Below are positions 16,288-25,255 of a stretch of DNA of 55,946 bases, one piece after another. Positions within the stretch are counted from its first letter, which is position 1; every line of letters begins with the position of its first letter. Origin of the DNA: Streptomyces sp. ISL-87 (GTDB taxonomy: Bacteria; Actinomycetota; Actinomycetes; Streptomycetales; Streptomycetaceae); contig NZ_JAGGOY010000048.1 in assembly GCF_018614095.1 (NCBI RefSeq), positions 1-55,946 of the forward strand. The letters are read 5' to 3'. The translations under genes were made by a program, and so were the position numbers. Below the pieces are notes generated by a model. It was not told the origin of the DNA and did no database searches. It was given only the letters and a program-made list of their open reading frames with translations.

Positions 16288-17172
16288 ATGGCCGACTTGA
16301 CGATGGACCAGGGCGAACGACTGCGCCGGCCGGCGGGAATCCGCTCGATACGGCTCGGCGGCACGAAGGTGACGTACGTACCGGACGGCGATGTGCGGCT
16401 CCGGCCGCTGGAGCTGCTCCAGGACACCACCGACGAGGTGTGGGCGGCGCACCCGGAGTACCTGGACGCCACGGGCCACCTCGTGGGGAGCGTCGGCGGT
16501 CTGCTGGTGGAGCACGGCGACCGCGCGCTGCTGATCGACGCGGGCTTCGGCCCGCGGACGCTCGAGGTTCCGGGCGGCCCGATCGGCGTGATCCACGGCG
16601 GTGCGCTCCCGCGCAGCCTGGCCGAACTCGGTCGCACCCCCGAGGACATCGAAGCGGTGGCCTTCACCCACCTGCACTCCGACCACCTCGGCTGGGCCTG
16701 CCATCCCGCCCCCGGCGGTGACCGGCCCGTGTTCGCCCACGCCGACTACCTGATCTCCGAGCCGGAGTGGGAGCGGCGCGACCTCCTGGAGGCCCAGGGC
16801 ATGACCGAGCAGGTCGCGGCGCTCGCACCGCGCGTGCGTACGATCACGGACGGGCAGGAGATCTTCCCCGGCGTCCGCGTGCGGATCACCCCCGGCCACA
16901 CCGTCGGGCACGCCGAGTACGTCATCACCGGGGGCGGACGGCGTCTGATCGCCTTCGGTGACGCCGTGCATTCGCCGATCCAGATCGACCACCCCGACTG
17001 GTCCTCGGCCTTCGACCACGACCCCGTCCGGACCGCCGGGCACCGCCGCCGCCTCGTCGCCGAGCTGGCGGAGCCCGGCACGATCGGCTTCGGCGTCCAC
17101 TTCGCCGACGTGGTGTTCGGACACGTCCAGCAGGATGGGGACGGCCCGGCCTGGCGGCCCCTGGACGCCTGA
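16288..17172 (+). CDS. MBL-fold metallo-hydrolase
   Basis: A 294-residue metallo-beta-lactamase-fold enzyme with the zinc motif H-L-H-S-D-H-L-G-W (around residue 130), a downstream ITPGHTVGH histidine, and the bridging Asp in AFGDAVH. The family includes lactonases and other hydrolases; the long N-terminal segment and AHP context resemble quorum-quenching-type lactonases, but the substrate is not deducible. AAGGGG precedes the ATG. Control by the divergent MarR is likely. Confidence 0.88.
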   Translation: MADLTMDQGERLRRPAGIRSIRLGGTKVTYVPDGDVRLRPLELLQDTTDEVWAAHPEYLDATGHLVGSVGGLLVEHGDRALLIDAGFGPRTLEVPGGPIGVIHGGALPRSLAELGRTPEDIEAVAFTHLHSDHLGWACHPAPGGDRPVFAHADYLISEPEWERRDLLEAQGMTEQVAALAPRVRTITDGQEIFPGVRVRITPGHTVGHAEYVITGGGRRLIAFGDAVHSPIQIDHPDWSSAFDHDPVRTAGHRRRLVAELAEPGTIGFGVHFADVVFGHVQQDGDGPAWRPLDA

Positions 17173-17201
17173 CGAAACTCGGACTGCCGAGCCGCGGGTG
17201 G

Positions 17202-17220
17202 CGGGCCGTTGTGTGGCCCG
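17202..17220. terminator. Short bidirectional hairpin
   Basis: CGGGCC and GGCCCG with a 7-nt loop lie between convergent genes ending at 17172 and 17253. Confidence 0.4.
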
Positions 17221-17252
17221 TGCCGGTACGGAACCCTGCTGACGACAGGGGC

Positions 17253-17897
17253 CTAGCGCCGCAGGTACGCGAGGACGGCCAGGACCCGGCGGTTGTCCTC
17301 GGTGGAGGGGGCGATGCCGAGCTTGGCGAAGATGCTCGCGGTGTGCTTGGCGACGGCGCTCTCGCTGAAGTGGAGGGTGCCCGCGATGGCGGCGTTCGAG
17401 CGGCCTTCCGCCATCAGTTCCAGGACGTCGCGTTCGCGCGGAGTGAGGGCGGAGATGGTGCCCCGGGCGTCGCCGCGCGACAGCAGCCGGGCGATCACCT
17501 GCGGGTCCAGGACGGTGCCGCCGGCGGCGACGCGGCGGACGGCGTCGACGAACTGGCCGGTGTCGGTGACCCGATCCTTGAGCAGGTAGCCCACGCCGCC
17601 GTCGTCGCTCGCCAGGAGCTCGTTCGCGTAGAGCTGGTCGACGTACTGGGAGAGGACGAGGACCGGCAGACCGGGACGGTGCCGGCGGGCTTCGAGGGCG
17701 GCCTGGAGGCCCTCGTCGGTGAAGGACGGCGGCAGGCGTACGTCGACGACCGCGACGTCCGGCGCGTCCTCCAGCAGGGCGCGCAGGAGGGAGGGGCCGT
17801 TGTCCACGGCGGCGACGACGTCGAAGCCGTGCTCCCGGAGCGTGCGGACCAGACCGTCCCTCAGGAGGAAGAGGTCTTCGGCAAGGACGACGCGCAC
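17253..17897 (-). CDS. NarL/LuxR-type response regulator
   Basis: A 214-residue two-component regulator. The receiver domain has the acidic pair E-D near residue 7-8, the phospho-acceptor Asp in VVDVRLP, and the conserved Lys in LLKD. The C-terminal LuxR helix-turn-helix starts at LTPRERDVLELMAEG and includes SESAVAKHTASIFAKLGI. The start overlaps the end of the histidine kinase gene by 37 bases, so it is the partner of that kinase. Targets are unknown, perhaps the CPBP protease operon itself. Confidence 0.95.
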   Translation of the reverse strand: MRVVLAEDLFLLRDGLVRTLREHGFDVVAAVDNGPSLLRALLEDAPDVAVVDVRLPPSFTDEGLQAALEARRHRPGLPVLVLSQYVDQLYANELLASDDGGVGYLLKDRVTDTGQFVDAVRRVAAGGTVLDPQVIARLLSRGDARGTISALTPRERDVLELMAEGRSNAAIAGTLHFSESAVAKHTASIFAKLGIAPSTEDNRRVLAVLAYLRR

Positions 17898-19147
17898 GGG
17901 ATCTCCAGGGTCACTGTGGTCGGTCCGCCCTGCGGGCTGTGCAGGGCGAGGCTGCCGTCGAAGGTAGCCAATCGCCTCCGGACGCCGAGCAGTCCGGTCC
18001 CCCGGGTGGGATCCGCCCCGCCGCTCCCGTCGTCGGTGACCGTGATGCGCAGCCGCGGGCCGCCGTCGCCCACACCGTCGCCGTCGTGTGCGAGGACGAC
18101 GTCGACGCGATCGGCGCCGGAGTGCTTCGCCGCGTTGGCCAGCAGCTCGTTGACCGCGAAATAGGCGGCAGATTCGACCGCGGCCGGCAGCCGCCCGGCC
18201 AGAGCCGCCTCGACGCGCACGTCGAGGAAGCTGTCGAGGGCCAGGGAGCGCACGGCGTCACCCAGACCGCGGTCGGTGAGGACCGGCGGCTGGATGCCCC
18301 GGACCAGGTCGCGCAGGTCCTCCAGGGCCCGCGCGGACAGCTCGCGCACCTCCAGCAACGCGGCCCGGGCGGCCGGCGGATCGTGCTGCAGCAGCCGCGT
18401 CGCGCTGTCGAGACGCATCCCCAGGGCGACGAGACGGGCCTGGGCCCCGTCGTGCAGATCCCGCTCGATGCGTTGGAGTTCGGCCGCCCGGCCGTCCAGG
18501 GCGTCCATCCGCGTGTCCGTCAACTGCTCAATGCGGCGGTGTAGTTCGGCGCTGCGGGGCGCGGTGAGGAGCAGCCGGCTCCAGCGGGCGTGCAGGCGCA
18601 GGAGGCAGGGTGCGAGGAGGAGGCCCGCGGCCGTGAAGGCGAGGCCCAGCACCAGCGCCGCGACCATCAGGCCAGTGCTGTGCACGGGGACGAACGCGTA
18701 CCAGTTGCCGTCGTCGATCAGCCGCCACACGAACGGCTGGACGAGCGCCCCGAACACCCCGTAGACGACGAGGGACGGGGGTCCGGCGACCAGCAGACCG
18801 CCCACCAGGGGCTCCAGCCACGCCCAGGCCAGGTCCCGCCAGAACCCCGCGTCGGCCAGGACCGCGCGGGCCCCCGCCGTCCGCGGGAGCGGATCCGGCG
18901 GGCTGATCCGCACCCCCGACCACAGCGCCGCCCGTTGTCGGGCGCGGTCAGCGCACCGGCGCAGCGCGGCCGCGGCCGGCGGCAGCATCCGATGCCCGAG
19001 GCCGACGGGCAGCAACAGCAACGCGCCTACGACACCCGACCCGACGACGGCCACCGCCAGGCCCAGCAGACCGGCCAGCTGGCAGCGGCCGACGGCGGCC
19101 AGGCCCCGGAAGGACGCCTTACGGGCGCGCGAGGTGATCGAACTCAT
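17861..19147 (-). CDS. Sensor histidine kinase (HisKA_3 type)
   Basis: A 428-residue membrane kinase. Four or so hydrophobic segments occupy the first half. The dimerisation helix carries the phospho-acceptor His in IERDLHDGAQARL, and the HATPase domain follows with the N box NELLANAAKH, DDGSGG and GTGLLGVRRRL. The ATG at 19147 overlaps the stop of the upstream CPBP protease gene as ATGA, so the three genes are translationally linked. The sensor domain is mostly membrane, suggesting that it senses an envelope or membrane signal. Confidence 0.93.
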   Translation of the reverse strand: MSSITSRARKASFRGLAAVGRCQLAGLLGLAVAVVGSGVVGALLLLPVGLGHRMLPPAAAALRRCADRARQRAALWSGVRISPPDPLPRTAGARAVLADAGFWRDLAWAWLEPLVGGLLVAGPPSLVVYGVFGALVQPFVWRLIDDGNWYAFVPVHSTGLMVAALVLGLAFTAAGLLLAPCLLRLHARWSRLLLTAPRSAELHRRIEQLTDTRMDALDGRAAELQRIERDLHDGAQARLVALGMRLDSATRLLQHDPPAARAALLEVRELSARALEDLRDLVRGIQPPVLTDRGLGDAVRSLALDSFLDVRVEAALAGRLPAAVESAAYFAVNELLANAAKHSGADRVDVVLAHDGDGVGDGGPRLRITVTDDGSGGADPTRGTGLLGVRRRLATFDGSLALHSPQGGPTTVTLEIPCASSLPKTSSS

Positions 19148-19980
19148 GTCCCGTGCAGGGTAGTCGGGGCGGGTACGGGCGCCGCTGCCGCTGCCGGTAC
19201 GGGTGCCGCTGCCGGTGCCGAGGCGTGCCGTCCGGCCCACGCCAGGGCCACCACCAGGCAGGAGAGCCCGAAGCAGAGCATCGGGAGGACGGCCCCGGAC
19301 TCCTCGTCCATAAAGAGGAGCAGCCCGAGATTGACGAGCGTGTGGAAGCCGCCCGCGAGCAGCAGGCGGTACGGACCGCCCGTACCGTCGAGCGCGACGC
19401 CCAGCACGACCGACATGGCCACGGTTGCGACGAGGAATCCCGCGGCGCAGGCCGGGCCCTGCGCGAAGACCGGTACGTGCCAGGCGCCCCACACCGCACC
19501 CACCGTCACCGACGAGACCAGCGCCCCGAACCGGGCCCGCAGCAGCGGCTGGAGGAAGCAGCGCCAGCCGATCTCCTCCCCGCACGCCCCCACCAGCTGC
19601 GCCGCCGCGATCAGCACGAAGGGGTGGTGCAGGGCTCCCGGAGGTGTGAAGCCCGCGCCCCCGGAGGCCACCCCGTGCACGAGGACGGTGAGCGCGACGA
19701 TCAGAGCGGCCGTGCCGAGGATGGCCACGGCGCGGCGGGGGCTCCGTCCGACCCCGCCCCGCAGCAGCTCGCGGGTCCGCCGCCACCGGTGCAGCGCGAC
19801 CGCACCCACCCCCACGGCCGGCCCGAACTGGGTCAGCTGCACCACCTCGGCGGGCACACCGGTCCCCGGCTGCACCGCCCCCAGTGCCCCGGCCGCCACG
19901 AAGGCCACCGCGGTGAACACCCCAGCCGCACCCCACACCCCGCCGCGCCCCGCCGGTTCCACGCCGTCCACCGTTCCCAT
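19144..19980 (-). CDS. CPBP-family intramembrane metalloprotease
   Basis: A 278-residue polytopic membrane protein with the CPBP (CAAX protease / bacteriocin-processing) motifs: E-E-I-G-W-R, the F-x3-H variant in GAWHVPVF, and H-T-L-V-N-L. It cleaves peptide bonds in the membrane; the substrate is unknown. It is first in an overlapping operon with a histidine kinase and response regulator, which points to envelope signalling or processing of a membrane peptide. The C-terminal tail is Ala/Pro-rich and low-complexity. Confidence 0.88.
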   Translation of the reverse strand: MGTVDGVEPAGRGGVWGAAGVFTAVAFVAAGALGAVQPGTGVPAEVVQLTQFGPAVGVGAVALHRWRRTRELLRGGVGRSPRRAVAILGTAALIVALTVLVHGVASGGAGFTPPGALHHPFVLIAAAQLVGACGEEIGWRCFLQPLLRARFGALVSSVTVGAVWGAWHVPVFAQGPACAAGFLVATVAMSVVLGVALDGTGGPYRLLLAGGFHTLVNLGLLLFMDEESGAVLPMLCFGLSCLVVALAWAGRHASAPAAAPVPAAAAAPVPAPTTLHGT

Positions 19981-20150
19981 GACCGTCCCGCCCGTCTGCT
20001 CGTGTCCCTACGCAGACGACGATGCCGGTCGGGGCGGCCCCGGCCACTGCACCTGGCACCCCGGCGGGGGTGTACCCGGCTCCACCCCCGCCCGGTGCTG
20101 CTTGGTGCCGGATGCCGCGGCGCCGCAGGTATTCGCGGCACGGCCGGCCA

Positions 20151-21371
20151 CTACGCCCCCGGCCAGAGCCCCTCCGCCGTCAGGCCCAGCAGGTCGATCG
20201 CGTTGCCGCGCACGATGCGGTCCACCACGTCCGCCGCGAGGTGGCCCATCTGGGCCTCGCCGACCTCGCGGGACTTGGGCCAGGTGGAGTCGGAGTGCGG
20301 GTAGTCCGTCTCGTACAGGACGTTGCCCACACCGATCGCGTCCAGGTTCCTCAGCCCGAAGGCGTCGTCGAAGAAGCAGCCGAAGACGTGCTCGGCGAAC
20401 AGCTCCGACGGCGGGCGCAGCACCTTGTCCGCCACCCCGCCCCAGCCACGGTTCTCCTCCCACACCACGTTCGCGCGCTCCAGGATGTACGGGATCCAGC
20501 CGATCTGGCCCTCCGCGTACATGATCTTGAGGTTCGGGAAGCGCTCGAACTTGCCGCTCATCAGCCAGTCCACCATCGAGAAGCAGCAGTTGGCGAAGGT
20601 GATGGTGGAGCCGACGGCCGGCGGGGCGTCCGCCGAGGTGGACGGCATCCGCGACGAGGAGCCGATGTGCATGGCGATGACCGTGCCGGTCTCGTCGCAG
20701 GCCTCCAGGAAGGGGTCCCACTCGTCCGTGTGGATGGAGGGGAGCCCGAGGTGGGGCGGGATCTCCGAGAAGGCGACCGCGCGGACACCCCGCGCCGCGT
20801 TGCGGCGGACCTCGGCGGCGGCCAGCCGGGCGTCCCACAGCGGGATCAGGGTGAGGGGGATCAGCCGGCCCGCCGCCTCGGGGCCGCACCACTCCTCCAC
20901 CATCCAGTCGTTGTACGCGCGTACGCCGAGCAGCCCGAGCTCGCGGTCCTTGGCCTCGGTGAAGGTCTGTCCGCAAAAGCGCGGGAAGGTCGGGAAGCAG
21001 AGCGCCGACTGGACGTGGTTGACGTCCATGTCGGCGAGACGGTCGGGAACCGAGAAGGAGCCCGGGCGCATCTGCTCGTAGGTGATGACTTCCAGTTTGA
21101 TCTCGTCGCGGTCGTACCCGACCGCCGTGTCCAGCCGGGTGAGCGGTCTGTGCAGGTCTTCGTAGACCCACCAGTCGCCTATCGGGCCGTCGTCGCCCTT
21201 GGCACCCATGACAGGGGCGAACTTGCCTCCGAGGAAGGTCATTTCCTTCAAGGGGGCGCGGACGACGCGGGGGCCGGTGTCCTGGTACTTGGACGGGAGC
21301 CGGTCCCGCCAGACGTGGGGGGGCTCAACCGTGTGGTCGTCCACCGAGATGATCTTCGGGAAGGTCTCCAT
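20151..21371 (-). CDS. Amidohydrolase-family metal-dependent hydrolase
   Basis: A 406-residue Amidohydrolase_2 protein (the family of ACMSD-type decarboxylases and hydrolases). It starts with IISVDDHTVEPPHVW, has a mid-protein histidine in MHIGSSS, and the conserved Asp in YETDYPHSDS. The family shares this start with proteins found in actinobacterial steroid or aromatic degradation clusters. Its promoter has one of the CTGAC palindromes 22 bp upstream of the ATG, which groups it with the catabolic genes downstream. The reaction is not known. Confidence 0.85.
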   Translation of the reverse strand: METFPKIISVDDHTVEPPHVWRDRLPSKYQDTGPRVVRAPLKEMTFLGGKFAPVMGAKGDDGPIGDWWVYEDLHRPLTRLDTAVGYDRDEIKLEVITYEQMRPGSFSVPDRLADMDVNHVQSALCFPTFPRFCGQTFTEAKDRELGLLGVRAYNDWMVEEWCGPEAAGRLIPLTLIPLWDARLAAAEVRRNAARGVRAVAFSEIPPHLGLPSIHTDEWDPFLEACDETGTVIAMHIGSSSRMPSTSADAPPAVGSTITFANCCFSMVDWLMSGKFERFPNLKIMYAEGQIGWIPYILERANVVWEENRGWGGVADKVLRPPSELFAEHVFGCFFDDAFGLRNLDAIGVGNVLYETDYPHSDSTWPKSREVGEAQMGHLAADVVDRIVRGNAIDLLGLTAEGLWPGA

Positions 21372-21392
21372 ACGGTCTACCGTAGCGCTGAT

Positions 21393-21407
21393 CTGACGAA
21401 CCGTCAG
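21393..21407. promoter_or_regulatory. CTGAC palindrome A (CTGACGAACCGTCAG)
   Basis: A 15-bp inverted repeat 22 bp before the amidohydrolase start codon. It is one of eight matching sites in the window, all upstream of catabolic genes. Confidence 0.75.
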
Positions 21408-21503
21408 CTAGTTGGCGGGGGATCGCCCAGCGGCGGGCTGACGTGCACGTGCAAGACAGGGCAGACTGACCCTTACACCGACGGAAGGCAGGGGGGACGA
21501 CTG

Positions 21504-24500
21504 ATGGACGGCATACCGGCCATCCCGCAGCAGCGGAACCACCCCAAGGCGGCCCCCGGCAGTGCGGCCCGGCAGGCCGCACCCACACCCATGTCCGCAC
21601 CGGCGCCCGTACCGGAACCCACGGCAGTACCCGTACCGGAACCCGCGCCTGCGCCCTCGGTCGCCCGGCAGCACGCCGAGCAGCCCGCCCAGTCGCCCGC
21701 CCGGCAGCACGCCGAGCAGCCCGCCCGGCAGCCCGCCCGGCAAGCCGCCCCCGCCCCCTCCCCCGGCGGCAACCGCTTCGCCGTCCTCGGCCCCATCCGC
21801 GCCTGGCGCGGCAGCGAGGCCCTGCCCTCCGGCAGCCCCCAGCAGCGCGCCCTGCTCGCCGTGCTCCTGCTCCGCGACGGCCGCACCGCCACCGCGCCCG
21901 AGCTCATCGACGCCATCTGGGGCGAGGACCCGCCCCAGCAGGCCCTCGCCACCATCCGTACCTACGCCTCCCGCCTGCGCAAGGTCCTCGAACCCGGGCT
22001 GCTCGTCACCGAGTCCGGCGGCTACGCCATCCGGCTGCGCCACATGGAGGCCCTCGACCTCGGCGTCGCCCGCGCCCTGGCCGCCGACGCCGAACAGGCC
22101 CGCGCCGCCGGTGACCGCGCCCTCGCCCGCACCCTGCTCGCCCGCTCCCTCGACCTGTGGGAGGGCGAACCCCTCGCCGGCGTCCCCGGCCCGCACGCCG
22201 AGACGGAACGCACCCGCCTCGCCGAGTGGCGCCTCCAGCTGCTGGAGACCCGCCTCGACCTCGACCTGGAGGTCGGCCACCACGCCGAGGCCGTCTCCGA
22301 ACTCACCGCGCTGACCGCCGCCCACCCCCTGCGCGAGCGGCTGCGCGAACTGCTGATGCTCGCCCTGTACCGCAGCGGGCGGCAGGCCGAGGCCCTCGCC
22401 GTCTACGCCGACACCCGCCGGCTCCTCGCCGACGAACTCGGCGTCGACCCCCGCCCCGAGCTCTCCGCCCTCCAGCAGCGCATCCTGCGTGCCGACGCCG
22501 AACTCGCCCGCGCCGAGGACCCCGCACCGGCCGCCGCCGCCGTCCACGTAAGGCCCGCCCAATTGCCCGCCACGGTCCCCGACTTCACCGGCCGCACCCC
22601 CTTCGTGGCCGAGCTCGGCGCCATCCTGGCCGGTGCCGAAGGCCAGGTCATGGCCGTCTCCGCGCTCGCCGGCATAGGCGGCGTCGGCAAGACCACCCTC
22701 GCCGTGCACGTCGCGCACGCCGCCCGCCCGCACTTCCCCGACGGGCAGCTGTACGTCGACCTCCAGGGCACCGAGCCGCGCCCCGCCGAACCCGAGGCGG
22801 TCCTCGGCTCCTTCCTCCGGGCGCTCGGCACACCCGACACGGCCATCCCCGACTCCCCTGCCGAACGGGCCGCGCTCTACCGCTCCACCCTCGACGGCCG
22901 CCGCGTCCTGGTGCTGCTCGACAACGCCCGCGACGCCGCCCAGGTACGCCCGCTGCTGCCGGGCACCTCCGGCTGCGCCGCCCTCGTCACCAGCCGGGTC
23001 CGCATGTCGGGCCTCGCCGGGGCCCATCTCGTCGACCTCGATGTGATGAGCCCCGATGAGGCTCTGCAACTGTTCACCCGGATCGTCGGCGCCGAGCGGG
23101 TCGGCGCCGAACGCCAGGCCGCCCTCGACGTCGTCGGCGCCTGCGGCTTCCTGCCGCTCGCCATCCGCATCGCCGCCTCCCGGCTCGCCGCCCGCCGCAC
23201 CTGGACCGTCTCCGTCCTCGCCGCCAAACTCGCCGACGAGCGCCGCCGCCTGGACGAGCTCCAGTCCGGCGACCTCGCCGTCAAGGCCACCTTCGAGCTG
23301 GGCTACGGCCAGCTGGAGCCCGCCCAGCAGCGCGCATTCCGCCTCCTCGGCCTCGCCGACGGGCCCGACATCTCCCTCCCCGCCGCGGCCGCCGTACTCG
23401 ACCTGCCCGAGCACGACACCGAGGACCTCCTGGAGGCTTTAGTCGACTGCTCCCTCCTCGAATCCGCCGCACCCGGCCGCTACCGCTTCCACGACCTCGT
23501 ACGCCTCTACGCGCGTGCGTGCGCCGAGCGCGACGAGCAGCCGCCGAGCTCGCGCGACGCCGCCCTGGACCGGCTCCTGGACTTCTACCTCGCCACCGCC
23601 TCCCGGGTGTACGCGCTGGAGCGCCCCGGCGACCGGCTCCCCGCGCACCTGTCCGCCACCCACTACCCCGGGCTGGTCTTCGCCGAGCCGCGCGCCGCCC
23701 TCGACTGGCTCTACGCCGAGGCCGACCCGCTGCTGGCGTGCGTCCGGCAGGCCACCGTACGCACCACCGGGCAGGCGGATGTGCTGCGCCGGGCCGTGGA
23801 CCTGCTGTGGGCGGCCAAGGACCTCGCCGAGTCCGGGGCCAACTCCAAGCAGTACGAGTCCGTGGCCCTGGCCCTGCGCGACGCCGCGCACGCCGCGAAG
23901 GACCCGCACGCCGAGGGCCGGGCCCGCACCACGCTCACCAACACGCACCTGGTCGCCGGCCGGTTCACCGAGGCCGACGACGAGGCCCGCCAGGCCATGG
24001 CGCTCGCCCGCGAGGCCGGCGACCCGCTGCCCAGCTGCTGGGCACCCAACGACCGCGGGATCATCGCGCTGTACGAGGGCCGGCACGCCGACGGCGAGCG
24101 GTATCTGCTGGAGGCCATCGAGAACTTCCGCGCCGACGGCAACAACGTGGGTGAGGCCAGCGCCCTGTGCAACCTCTCGCGGATCCACGCGGAGCTCGGC
24201 CGGCTCACCAGTGCCATAGAGCTCGCCCAGCAGGGCATCGCCATCTACGACCGGATGGGCCTGACCCTGCGCCTTGCCAACGGCCGCTACGCGCTGGGCA
24301 TCGCCCTCACCCAGGCCGGCCGCCTCGGCGAGGCCCTCACCCAGCTCGCCGAGGCGCTGTCGCTGTTCCACGACAACCGCCAGCCGCTGTGGGAGGGCGT
24401 CACGCATTTCCGGCTGGCCGTGGCCCACCTGGCGGCGCGCCGGCCCACCCTGGCCGCCTCGCACGCCGAACAGGCCATCGCGCTGCGCGGGATCGGCGGC

Positions 24501-24671
24501 GAGTGGCGCCGGGCCACCGTGCTGACCGTACTGGGCAAGGCGCTGCGGGGGCTGGGGCAGACGGACCGGGCGCGGGCGTGCTGGCGGGACGCGGAGAGCG
24601 TGTTCACGCAGCTGGGCTCGGCCGAACTGGCCGAGGTACGCGCCCTGCTGGCCTCGGAGATCGCCGCCTGA
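21504..24671 (+). CDS. afsR: AfsR, SARP-type global regulator of secondary metabolism
   Basis: A 1055-residue protein. It opens with a ~90-residue Pro/Ala-rich tail holding a duplicated RQHAEQPA. A winged-helix OmpR-type DNA-binding domain plus bacterial transcriptional activation domain (SARP) runs from about residue 91 to 340. An NB-ARC ATPase has its P-loop GIGGVGKTT at about residue 391, and TPR repeats fill residues ~790 to the end. Order, length and the following afsS gene identify it as AfsR, which in S. coelicolor is phosphorylated by AfsK, has ATPase activity, and activates afsS. GGGGGGA lies 6 bp before the ATG. The N-terminal extension looks longer than that of the S. coelicolor protein (993 residues). 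Confidence 0.95.
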   Translation: MDGIPAIPQQRNHPKAAPGSAARQAAPTPMSAPAPVPEPTAVPVPEPAPAPSVARQHAEQPAQSPARQHAEQPARQPARQAAPAPSPGGNRFAVLGPIRAWRGSEALPSGSPQQRALLAVLLLRDGRTATAPELIDAIWGEDPPQQALATIRTYASRLRKVLEPGLLVTESGGYAIRLRHMEALDLGVARALAADAEQARAAGDRALARTLLARSLDLWEGEPLAGVPGPHAETERTRLAEWRLQLLETRLDLDLEVGHHAEAVSELTALTAAHPLRERLRELLMLALYRSGRQAEALAVYADTRRLLADELGVDPRPELSALQQRILRADAELARAEDPAPAAAAVHVRPAQLPATVPDFTGRTPFVAELGAILAGAEGQVMAVSALAGIGGVGKTTLAVHVAHAARPHFPDGQLYVDLQGTEPRPAEPEAVLGSFLRALGTPDTAIPDSPAERAALYRSTLDGRRVLVLLDNARDAAQVRPLLPGTSGCAALVTSRVRMSGLAGAHLVDLDVMSPDEALQLFTRIVGAERVGAERQAALDVVGACGFLPLAIRIAASRLAARRTWTVSVLAAKLADERRRLDELQSGDLAVKATFELGYGQLEPAQQRAFRLLGLADGPDISLPAAAAVLDLPEHDTEDLLEALVDCSLLESAAPGRYRFHDLVRLYARACAERDEQPPSSRDAALDRLLDFYLATASRVYALERPGDRLPAHLSATHYPGLVFAEPRAALDWLYAEADPLLACVRQATVRTTGQADVLRRAVDLLWAAKDLAESGANSKQYESVALALRDAAHAAKDPHAEGRARTTLTNTHLVAGRFTEADDEARQAMALAREAGDPLPSCWAPNDRGIIALYEGRHADGERYLLEAIENFRADGNNVGEASALCNLSRIHAELGRLTSAIELAQQGIAIYDRMGLTLRLANGRYALGIALTQAGRLGEALTQLAEALSLFHDNRQPLWEGVTHFRLAVAHLAARRPTLAASHAEQAIALRGIGGEWRRATVLTVLGKALRGLGQTDRARACWRDAESVFTQLGSAELAEVRALLASEIAA

Positions 24672-24687
24672 GCAGCGCGTGGGGACG

Positions 24688-24735
24688 GATGAACGGCACG
24701 TTCATCGTTCGTTTATCGCCACGCGCCAGTATGTG
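24688..24735 (+). promoter_or_regulatory. afsS promoter with AfsR/PhoP-type repeats
   Basis: GATGAACGGCACGTTCATC (24688-24706) is a perfect 7+7 inverted repeat. From 24700 two 11-bp direct repeats follow, GTTCATCGTTC and GTTTATCGCCA, and 8 bp later comes a -10-like TATGTG (24730). Direct repeats in 11-bp register, 8 bp from the -10, are the known signature of SARP sites. PhoP boxes use the same 11-bp GTTCA units, and both proteins are known to bind the afsS promoter in S. coelicolor. Confidence 0.7.
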
Positions 24736-24845
24736 TACATCGACTCGTCGCCTCGGGGGAGCGAGCGGGTCGGCTGGAGGACCACCCGTTCGGCGGTCCG
24801 CGGGGGAATCGCCGAACGGGCCCTACCCATCCATCAGGAGATCCG

Positions 24846-25034
24846 ATGACGAACGAGAACATCCTGACGACCGACGGCGACATCAAGCCGCTCGACAACC
24901 ACGCCTCGGGCATCGAGATCAAGCCGCTCGACAACCACGCCTCGGGCGGTACGCCGCTGACGACGCAGGAGACCCCTGCCGCGGACGAGGAGATCCAGAC
25001 GCTGGACAACCACGCGTCGGGCACTCTTCCGTAG
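24846..25034 (+). CDS. afsS: AfsS, small triple-repeat regulatory peptide
   Basis: A 62-residue protein with three copies of a 10-residue unit: IKPLDNHASG at residues 13-22 and 25-34, and IQTLDNHASG at 50-59. This matches AfsS (AfsR2), a 63-residue protein with three LDNH-type repeats that lies directly downstream of afsR and raises antibiotic production. AGGAG lies 6-7 bp before the ATG. The molecular action of AfsS is still unclear, so the repeats are the notable part: they are nearly identical here and lack the Met-Pro ending I recall for S. coelicolor. Confidence 0.92.
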   Translation: MTNENILTTDGDIKPLDNHASGIEIKPLDNHASGGTPLTTQETPAADEEIQTLDNHASGTLP

Positions 25035-25255
25035 CGGAGTCACATCCAGAACCACGGGGGATGCACGGGGGGGGTACCGGGGTACGGGGGTTCCCGGGTA
25101 CGGGGGAAGGCGGCGGTCGCGGTGGCCCGGAGGGGGAGCCATCGCGGCCGCCGCCGCATGTCCGTCGCCGGACCGTCCGCGACGAGTGCCGCCGGGGAGC
25201 GCTCCGCGGCCCCGAGCCCGGCCATGATCCGCCGGACGCCCCCTAAGCTGGAGGG
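25035..25255. other. G-rich intergenic stretch
   Basis: 221 bases between afsS and the methyltransferase. The first part (25062-25106) repeats GGGGTACC/GGGTACGGGGG units, giving several KpnI-like inverted GGTACC cores. No gene or clear promoter was recognised. Confidence 0.5.

Noticed and set aside
20022..21503. Extending AfsR upstream to 20022
   Set aside because: The frame is open but runs antisense through the amidohydrolase; the strong ribosome site at 21504 and the known AfsR start type argue against it.
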